Below, one piece after another: positions 58,441-64,000 of a stretch of DNA of 64,000 nt (position 1 is the first letter of the stretch; the number at the start of each line of letters is the position of its first letter). The notes below the pieces were generated by a model, which did not search any database, had not been told where the DNA came from, and worked only from the letters and a program-made list of their open reading frames with translations. Origin of the DNA: Mobilibacterium timonense (GTDB lineage: Bacteria > Bacillota > Clostridia > Peptostreptococcales > Anaerovoracaceae); assembly GCF_900155555.1 (NCBI RefSeq), contig NZ_FUHN01000007.1, positions 468,201 to 532,200 on the forward strand. The letters are read 5' to 3'. The position numbers were made by a program, and so were the translations under genes.

Positions 58441-59853
58441 TCACTCTTCCACCGGATACACCACCGGCGCCACTTCCTCCCCGGCCTCCTTCGCCGGCAG
58501 GAACCTGTACCAGAAGTCTCTGAAAAGCCTCATGATCTCCTTCTGCTTCAGTGCGATGAACAGCACTGTTATTATCACGTAGCATCCGGTAAGGATATCG
58601 GTCATGGCCCAGAGCTGAGCTGCCTCGATGTTGTATAAGACCACACAAGGGATCATGTAGTATATCATGTAGATCTTCGTGGCCACCTTGTTGACACCGG
58701 TATCCCCGAAAACGTAGTTAACGGATTTTTCGCAGCTGTAGTACATGCCGATTATAGTCGTCCAGGCAAAAACGGTTATTGCGAGTGCCAGGAACCAGCC
58801 TCCGATCCTGCCGTAGCTCACGGTGAACGCCACGGTGGTCAGGGAAGCGGAATCCACGCCCGGATAGTCGGTGTAGACATTCGTGAGTATCAGTGACAGG
58901 GCCGTCACCGAGCAGACCACGATCGTGTCCAGAAAGACCTCTCCCCAGCCCCAGGACGACTGGCGCACGGGGTGATCGGTCTTCGCGCTGGCGTGGGCGA
59001 TCATGCCGTATCCCGTCCCCGCATCGTTGGAATACAGGCCGCGGGCAACTCCGTATCTGATGGCGTCGCGCACCGTTGCACCCGCAAAGCCGCCGACCCC
59101 CGCCATCGGAGTGAAAGCGCTTTTTACGATGAGCCAGAAGACTTCCGGCACCTGGGTGATGTGTGTGAGCAGGATCCCGACACCGCCGAGGATGTAGAGC
59201 AGTGCCATGAAAGGTACCACCTTTTCCATGATCCCCGAGATCCGCTTGAGCCCGCCGAATATGGTTATGAAGCAGGTGACCCCCAGGACCGAGACGGCGA
59301 TCTTCGGATCCAGATCAAAGGCCTGCTTCAGGGCGCCGGTGACGGACTCCGTCTGCACGCTGCAGGTCCACGGACCCAGGACGAAGCAGCAGATGGCGAG
59401 GATGAAAGCCCCTTTTTTCCAACCCAGGGCGTTCCGCATGACGAAGGACCTGTCGCACAGGAACTCGTCCATGGACTTCTTGTAGCGGACGCGATAGCGC
59501 TGACCAAGGATGATCTCGCAGGCTTTTATGGACATCCCGAAAAGTCCGGAGACCCACATCCAGAAGACCGCCCCCGGGCCTCCGGCTACTATGGCCGTAG
59601 CCACGCCCCCGATGTTGCCGACGCCGATGGTGTTCGCCATCGCTGTGCATGCCGCGGCGAAGCCCGACACGGTGCCGGCGCCCTCGCCCTTCCTGAACAT
59701 CTTTCCATAAGTCTGCCGGAAGTGATACGGTATCCTGCGGAAGTTGTACATGAACCGGAACCTTATTGAAAGGAAGATACCGAGGCCCAGTATCAGCACC
59801 GTCATCCAGGTGCCCCACATGAAATTGGAAAAAGCTGTTAAAAAGTCTGTCAT
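58441..59853 (-). CDS. Sodium:alanine/glycine symporter (AGCS family)
   Basis: 470 residues, about eleven membrane segments. AGCS marks: GTVSGFAAACTAMANTIGVG followed by NIGGVATAIVAGGPGAVFWM, then GLFGMSIKACEIILGQRYR and NDAGTGYGMIAHASAKTDHP, PVRQSSWGWGEVFLDTIVVC. Imports alanine or glycine with Na+. Same strand as the homocysteine methyltransferase 48 bp downstream, so the two may be cotranscribed. Confidence 0.93.
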   Translation of the reverse strand: MTDFLTAFSNFMWGTWMTVLILGLGIFLSIRFRFMYNFRRIPYHFRQTYGKMFRKGEGAGTVSGFAAACTAMANTIGVGNIGGVATAIVAGGPGAVFWMWVSGLFGMSIKACEIILGQRYRVRYKKSMDEFLCDRSFVMRNALGWKKGAFILAICCFVLGPWTCSVQTESVTGALKQAFDLDPKIAVSVLGVTCFITIFGGLKRISGIMEKVVPFMALLYILGGVGILLTHITQVPEVFWLIVKSAFTPMAGVGGFAGATVRDAIRYGVARGLYSNDAGTGYGMIAHASAKTDHPVRQSSWGWGEVFLDTIVVCSVTALSLILTNVYTDYPGVDSASLTTVAFTVSYGRIGGWFLALAITVFAWTTIIGMYYSCEKSVNYVFGDTGVNKVATKIYMIYYMIPCVVLYNIEAAQLWAMTDILTGCYVIITVLFIALKQKEIMRLFRDFWYRFLPAKEAGEEVAPVVYPVEE

Positions 59854-59876
59854 TTCGTCCTCTTAAGTCTCGAGTT

Positions 59877-59911
59877 TAAAAAAACGGCAGGAACCGCAAG
59901 GCTCCCACCGT
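59877..59911 (-). terminator. Terminator after ilvE
   Basis: Minus strand 12-bp stem with wobble pairs, ACGGTGGGAGCC / GGTTCCTGCCGT, TTGC loop, then seven T (59877-59883). Confidence 0.85.
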
Positions 59912-59952
59912 GCAACTGTATTTTCTTTGAAAAGGGAATACGGATATGGCGT

Positions 59953-60981
59953 TTATTTATCCACGTCTACTACCCAGCCTTCAGGGCCTTCGATCTTGCC
60001 CATCTGGATGTCTACCAGGGTCTGTCTCAGCTTCATGAGGACAGGGCCGCCCTCTTCCATTCCGGTTGGAACTTCCAGGGTCTTGCCGTGGTCGTCGATC
60101 CTTCCCACAGGGGAGATGACTGCCGCGGTGCCGCACACGCCGACCTCGGCGAAATCAGGCAGCTCTTCCTTGTAGACCTCTCTCTGCTCCACTTCCATGC
60201 CCAGCATGTGCTCTGCGATGTACAGCAGGGATCTTCTGGTGATGGACGGAAGGATGGAATCCGACTTCGGAGTGACCAGCTTGCCGTCCTTCGTAACGAG
60301 AAGGATGTTAGCTCCGCCGGTCTCCTCCAGCTTGGTCCTTGTGCCCGGATCCAGGAAGAAGTTCTCGCTGTAGCCTTCCTTGTGCGCCTCCATAAGAGGA
60401 TACATGGACATGGCGTAGTTCAGTCCGGCCTTGATGTGGCCTGTCCCTCTAGGAGCCGCTCTGTCGTAATCTGCGAATCTTACAACGATAGGCTTCACGC
60501 CGCCCTTGAAGTAGTTGCCTACAGGCATGGCGATGACTCTGAACATGAATTCAGATGCAGGCTCAACGGCGATCTCCGGGTTCATTCCGAACATGTATGG
60601 TCTCAGGTAGAGAGAACATCCCGTTCCGTACGGTCCGATCCAGTCCCTGTTCATCCTTGCAACGTCCTTGCACGCCTGAACAAAGCGATCCTTAGGGAAA
60701 GGAGCCATCATCATCCTCTCTGCGGAGTTGTACATTCTCTCGGCGTTCATGTCAGGGCGGAATACCACGGTCCTTCCGTCGACTGTCTCGTAGGCCTTAA
60801 GTCCCTCGAAGACCTGCTGGCAGTACTGGAGGACCTGAGCGCACTCGTTCAGAGTCACGTTAGGATCGGTGCTCATCTGGCCGCTGTCCCACTGTCCATC
60901 CTTATAACATGAAACAAATCTGTAGTCTGTCGGCTGGTATGCAAAAGGCATGTTGTCCCAGTCCAAGTTTTTCTTAGCCAT
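59953..60981 (-). CDS. ilvE: Branched-chain amino acid aminotransferase
   Basis: PLP enzyme interconverting Leu/Ile/Val and their 2-oxo acids. 342 residues from the ATG of MAKKNLDWDNMPF (AAGGAG 8 nt upstream); two in-frame ATGs precede it. Class IV fold: QQVFEGLKAYETVDG, RPDMNAERMYNSAERM, YLRPYMFG, PLP lysine in RGTGHIKAGLNYA, FFLDPGTRTKLEETGGANI, and SILPSITRRSLL. Own promoter and terminator. An Rrf2 gene lies just upstream on the same strand, but a terminator separates them. Confidence 0.95.
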   Translation of the reverse strand: MAKKNLDWDNMPFAYQPTDYRFVSCYKDGQWDSGQMSTDPNVTLNECAQVLQYCQQVFEGLKAYETVDGRTVVFRPDMNAERMYNSAERMMMAPFPKDRFVQACKDVARMNRDWIGPYGTGCSLYLRPYMFGMNPEIAVEPASEFMFRVIAMPVGNYFKGGVKPIVVRFADYDRAAPRGTGHIKAGLNYAMSMYPLMEAHKEGYSENFFLDPGTRTKLEETGGANILLVTKDGKLVTPKSDSILPSITRRSLLYIAEHMLGMEVEQREVYKEELPDFAEVGVCGTAAVISPVGRIDDHGKTLEVPTGMEEGGPVLMKLRQTLVDIQMGKIEGPEGWVVDVDK

Positions 60982-61036
60982 ATCCATATCTCCTTTTGTT
61001 ATTATCAACAAAATTATTATTTGTTTTTATTGTCTA

Positions 61037-61065
61037 ATCATAAACTCAATATTGCATTCCGTCAA
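61037..61065 (-). promoter_or_regulatory. ilvE promoter
   Basis: Minus strand TTGACG (61060-61065), 17-nt spacer, TATGAT (61037-61042), 55 nt before the ATG. Confidence 0.8.
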
Positions 61066-61087
61066 TAGCTATTAAGTTTCATAGCAC

Positions 61088-61132
61088 AAAAAAACAGGAC
61101 AAAATATAGAACAATCCACATTTCGTCCTGTT
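61088..61132 (-). terminator. Terminator after the second Rrf2 gene
   Basis: Minus strand AACAGGAC...GTCCTGTT arms, extended by AAAT/ATTT pairs, followed by seven T. Between it and the Rrf2 stop there is also a CCGGTCC-GC-GGACCGG palindrome. Confidence 0.8.
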
Positions 61133-61216
61133 CGACATTATTCTACAGATCATCTTCGGACATTACTGCCCCGATCCGCCGCACCGGTCCGCGGACCGGA
61201 TACTCTTTTTTCCAGA

Positions 61217-61624
61217 TCAGTCCTCGTCATCGGCCAGAATGTCGGAGAGAGGTTTGCTCATCTCCTCCTTCAGGACAGCCTGGATCCTCCTCAGCTCCCT
61301 GTTGATCTTGCACTGCTTGTCCTTGGTGTTGTTAAGACATACGTGGTCTTCCTTGAGGCACATGTTCACGTACGGATCCTTCTCCATGACTACAAAAATG
61401 TCATACAGCGTTATATCGCTCAGACTCCGCGTCAGCATGTACCCGCCGGCATTGCCGCGCACGCTCTTGAGCAAGCCTCCCTGCTCAAGCTTTCTGGCCA
61501 CCTTGTAGGCGATCGGCGCGGTGATGTGCTCGTCACCTACTATGCTGCTGATGCTGGTCGGTTTTTCTTCAGACATGTTCCTTATCAGCCTGAATGCATA
61601 ATCAGTCTCTCTGTTAATAAGCAT
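61217..61624 (-). CDS. Rrf2 family transcriptional regulator (second copy)
   Basis: 135 residues from the ATG of MLINRETDYAFRLIRN, which has GAGGA 6 nt upstream. Rrf2 winged helix: ITAPIAYKVARKLEQGGLL and SVRGNAGGYMLTRSLSDITL. Cys89, Cys96 and Cys105 (C-x6-C-x8-C) could hold an Fe-S cluster, with different spacing from the 7.5-kb regulator, so it likely senses or binds differently. The upstream region has AATTCC repeats in direct, not inverted, arrangement. Target genes unknown. Confidence 0.88.
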   Translation of the reverse strand: MLINRETDYAFRLIRNMSEEKPTSISSIVGDEHITAPIAYKVARKLEQGGLLKSVRGNAGGYMLTRSLSDITLYDIFVVMEKDPYVNMCLKEDHVCLNNTKDKQCKINRELRRIQAVLKEEMSKPLSDILADDED

Positions 61625-61904
61625 AAATCCTCGTTCACTCCTTCGTAAAAATAGGTATCGTTCAGCTTTCCGGAGGTTCGTTTCCTGAGGATCCCTGATC
61701 GAAACACGGGTAAGTCCACAGCTCAAACTGCTTCTCTATCTGTAAAAACTATACCCTAGCGATTGAGTAATATCAATTCCAATTCCACTAAAAACATAGA
61801 GTTTGAAAAAAAGCACATTTCCATGTTTTTGCACGAAAATTAATACTGTTTTTACATTTACTAATGTAGAATAGCAATATGGTATTTGAGGGGAGAAATT
61901 GAAA

Positions 61905-63152
61905 ATGAAAAGAAAATTTACGAAGCTCGAGCGCAACTGGGTGCTCTACGACGTAGGTAATTCAGCCTTTACAATGATGGTGTCCACACTCATCCCGATC
62001 TACTTCGACGCCCTGGCTGGCGCAGGCGGCCTAAGTTCCGCAGACTATCTGGCCTACTGGGGATACGCGATCTCCATTTCCACACTTCTGGTGGTCTTCA
62101 TCGGTCCGGTGTTCGGCACGATCTCAGACAATCGCGGCTTCAAAAAGCCCGTCTTCCTGACCTCCGTCATCTTCGGAGTGATCTGCTGCTTTTTCCTGGG
62201 CCTCCCGAAGAGCTGGCTGATGTTCCTGGTGCTCTTCGCCATCGCCCGGACGGCCTACAGCTCCAGCCTTGTTTTTTACGACTCTATGCTCATCGACGTC
62301 ACCACCGAGGAACGCATGGACCGCATCTCCTCCAGCGGCTATGCCTGGGGCTACATCGGTAGCTGCATCCCGTTCATCGCATGTCTCGTGCTGGTGCTCA
62401 AGGCCGGCTCCCTGGGGCTTTCCTCTGAAAGGGCCATGGCCATCGCCTTCGTCATCACGGGCCTTTGGTGGCTCGTGTCAACCATCCCGCTGCTCAGGAC
62501 ATACGAGCAGAAGAACTACGTGGAAAAGGTGGAGCATCCTTTTTCCGAGAGTTTCCGGCGCATCGGCAGGACGATAATGAACGCCCGCAAAGAAAAGAAG
62601 GTCTTCATCTTCCTGCTTTCCTTCTTCTTCTACATCGACGGTGTCTACACGATCATCGACATGGCCACGGCATATGGCAAGGCCCTGGGGCTGAACAGCA
62701 CCGGCCTTCTCCTGGCCCTGCTCCTCACCCAGTTCGTGGCTTTCCCGTGCGCCATCCTGTTCGGCGTTCTGTCCCAGAAACACAATGTAGAAAAGCTGAT
62801 TCTCGTATGTATCCTCTCATACCTGGGCATCTCCATCTTCGCCTTCTTCCTGGCTCACCAGTGGCAGTTCTGGATGCTGGCGGTGTGGGTCGGAATGTTC
62901 CAGGGCGGCATTCAGGCGCTGTCCAGATCCTACTTCACTAAAATAGTCCCGAGCGACCAGACCGGGGAGTTCTTCGGGCTCTATGACATCTGCGGAAAAG
63001 GCGCCGCCATCCTCGGCACCACCATCGTCAGCGTCGTGTCCCAGTTCACCGGCAGCGTTAACAAGGGCGTCGGAATGATATCCATAATGTTCGTATTGGG
63101 TATTTTCCTGTTCATAAAGGCCTCGAAGACGCCGGGAAGAAACAGCAGATAA
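61905..63152 (+). CDS. MFS transporter, UMF1/Vps22-Atg22-like
   Basis: 415 residues, twelve predicted membrane segments, starting with the family N-terminus LERNWVLYDVGNSAFTMMVS, followed by GPVFGTISDNRGFKKPVFL (MFS loop 2-3), and WVGMFQGGIQALSRSYFTKI in the second half. UMF1 proteins are thought to export amino acids or other small solutes, but the substrate is not defined. ATG 61905 has GGGGAG 9 nt upstream; a TTG two codons earlier is less likely. Stands alone. Confidence 0.9.
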   Translation: MKRKFTKLERNWVLYDVGNSAFTMMVSTLIPIYFDALAGAGGLSSADYLAYWGYAISISTLLVVFIGPVFGTISDNRGFKKPVFLTSVIFGVICCFFLGLPKSWLMFLVLFAIARTAYSSSLVFYDSMLIDVTTEERMDRISSSGYAWGYIGSCIPFIACLVLVLKAGSLGLSSERAMAIAFVITGLWWLVSTIPLLRTYEQKNYVEKVEHPFSESFRRIGRTIMNARKEKKVFIFLLSFFFYIDGVYTIIDMATAYGKALGLNSTGLLLALLLTQFVAFPCAILFGVLSQKHNVEKLILVCILSYLGISIFAFFLAHQWQFWMLAVWVGMFQGGIQALSRSYFTKIVPSDQTGEFFGLYDICGKGAAILGTTIVSVVSQFTGSVNKGVGMISIMFVLGIFLFIKASKTPGRNSR

Positions 63153-63177
63153 TACAGTAGATCACGTATCCGATATC

Positions 63178-63219
63178 AAGGCCGACTTCCCATGCACGGG
63201 GATCCGGCCTTTTATATTG
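63178..63219 (+). terminator. Terminator after the UMF1 transporter gene
   Basis: Plus strand arms AAGGCCG / CGGCCTT with CCC/GGG pairing inside, followed by TTTATATT. Confidence 0.8.
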
Positions 63220-63361
63220 CTTCGCATCTCGTTGTCCCACACGACGAATCATAACCACCAGTTGAACTGGTGGTTTGTCCTTGCCCTAAAAGGGCCTGTT
63301 ACTTGCAGGCGTCTTAAGACGCACCGAAATAGACTGCCAACCGCATCTCTATTTTCCGGCT

Positions 63362-63380
63362 GCGCCTAAGGGCGCTTTTT
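63362..63380 (+). terminator. Hairpin with T-run inside the IS, facing incoming transcription
   Basis: Plus strand GCGCC-TAAG-GGCGC followed by TTTTT. It lies just past the tnpA stop but points the other way, so it should stop transcripts entering from the transporter side. Confidence 0.6.
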
Positions 63381-63381
63381 A

Positions 63382-63867
63382 TTATGCCTTCGTATTCTTG
63401 CTACCCGTGAACGGGTCTATGTACTCCTTCAATGTTAATTGATCATTTGCGATATCTTCTTGCAGTTGGTTTCGTATGTATTCTGCGATTGCCTTTTTGT
63501 TTCTGCCAACTGTATCGACATAATAGCCACGGCACCAGAAATGCCTGTTCCCATACCGATATTTCATATTCGCATGTCTGTCGAATATCATCAGTGAGCT
63601 TTTTCCCTTCAGATATCCCATCACTTGCGATACGCTGTATTTTGGCGGAATTGATATCAGCATGTGTACATGATCAGGGCACAACTCCGCTTCTATTATT
63701 TCTATGCCTTTCTGATCACACAACTGCCTAAGTATCTTGCCAATATCCTCTTTTATTTTTCCGTAGATAATTTGTCTCCTGTACTTCGGCGCAAACACTA
63801 CGTGATACTGACACCGCCACTTCGAATGTGTTAAACTATTGATGTCGGTTTTGGTAATATTACCCAT
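63382..63867 (-). CDS. tnpA: IS200/IS605 transposase TnpA (Y1 HUH)
   Basis: 161 residues, complete. HUH metal motif HVHM in CPDHVHMLISIPPKYSVSQV; catalytic tyrosine in IAEYIRNQLQEDI near residue 130; N-terminal HSKWRCQYHVVFAPKYRRQI is the family hallmark. GGAGG lies 9 nt before the ATG. It cuts and rejoins single-stranded DNA at hairpin ends. The intact frame suggests the element is active or recent. Confidence 0.95.
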   Translation of the reverse strand: MGNITKTDINSLTHSKWRCQYHVVFAPKYRRQIIYGKIKEDIGKILRQLCDQKGIEIIEAELCPDHVHMLISIPPKYSVSQVMGYLKGKSSLMIFDRHANMKYRYGNRHFWCRGYYVDTVGRNKKAIAEYIRNQLQEDIANDQLTLKEYIDPFTGSKNTKA

Positions 63868-64000
63868 CGATTTATTCCTCCTTTGTTACATGAGTGCGGT
63901 TGGAAGCCTCATTCATGATATCACAGGAGGTTTTTTCTTGAAGCTAAAGCTTCTTACTCCACCGGCTTAGCCGGTGGTTTTTTTACACTAAAGATCACAA

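Larger units (their letters stand above)
63253..63977 (-). mobile_element. IS200/IS605-family insertion sequence (tnpA only)
   Basis: About 725 bp. One end carries the hairpin AACCACCAGTT-G-AACTGGTGGTT (63253-63275), the other CCACCGGC-TTA-GCCGGTGG (63959-63977): short subterminal palindromes instead of terminal inverted repeats, as expected for Y1 transposases acting on single strands. A single full-length tnpA lies between, with no tnpB. Exact cleavage ends cannot be fixed without an empty-site comparison. Next to tnpA, the 63300-63380 stretch has further palindromes. Confidence 0.88.

Noticed and set aside
61770..61790. Rrf2-type operator before the second Rrf2 gene
   Set aside because: The two AATTCC copies here are in direct, not inverted, orientation with different spacing, so they do not match the three-site pattern.

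Overview
The window looks like a chromosomal segment of an anaerobic Gram-positive bacterium of the Firmicutes, most likely class Clostridia. Evidence: a low-GC-type division/cell-wall (dcw) cluster with a PASTA-carrying penicillin-binding protein and ZapA, strong AGGAGG ribosome sites, a class 1B dihydroorotate dehydrogenase (PyrD+PyrK), IscS/IscU with an Rrf2 regulator, DUF523, YitT, MutS2 and acyl-ACP thioesterase genes. Most genes are GC-rich, which would fit an Anaerovoracaceae-like lineage, but the genus cannot be named from the sequence. Most of the window is transcribed on the minus strand.

Layout. 1-5.0 kb: pyrimidine operon read as pyrC-pyrK-pyrD-pyrF-pyrE-pyrB (pyrB runs off the left edge). 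5.2-8.0 kb: cold-shock gene, iscS-iscU and an Rrf2 regulator. 8.1-14.3 kb: a WG-repeat-like protein, then a TetR / FGGY kinase / class II aldolase / class III aminotransferase cluster. 14.4-19.3 kb: Xaa-Pro peptidase, cysE, corA, a ClC channel and three tRNAs. 19.4-40.6 kb: a long block containing a TPR protein, a radical-SAM relative that has lost its cluster cysteines, argS, DUF523, mutS2, zapA, a SpoU methyltransferase and the dcw cluster from ftsZ back to mraZ. 40.7-48.1 kb: YitT, a four-module sulfur oxidoreductase, 52-bp hairpin repeats, a Crp/Fnr regulator, a cytidylate-kinase-like protein and an ion antiporter. 48.2-50.8 kb: an AT-rich island (XRE regulator, DUF4417 protein, two unknown proteins) bounded by copies of one ~54-bp sequence. 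50.9-53.8 kb: GNAT, a 31-codon HPr-like mini-ORF, arsM, a gene-poor stretch and tRNA-Ser. 53.9-63.2 kb: SWIM protein, SDR, thioesterase, homocysteine methyltransferase, alanine symporter, ilvE, a second Rrf2 regulator and a UMF1-type transporter. 63.25-63.98 kb: an IS200/IS605 element.

How the parts fit. Inverted repeats with the core AATTCC-N12/13-GGAATT lie in the promoters of iscS, the Rrf2 gene and cysE, so one Fe-S-type Rrf2 protein probably ties cysteine synthesis to cysteine desulfuration. The dcw block starts from a promoter whose spacer is made of GTGG repeats, a likely MraZ autoregulation site, and has a terminator-like hairpin between ftsL and the PBP gene. Best candidates for new biology are the flanked AT-rich island, the cluster-less radical-SAM/TPR pair, the Rrf2 cysteine regulon, the 52-bp hairpin repeats and the structured element at 40.67-40.80 kb.
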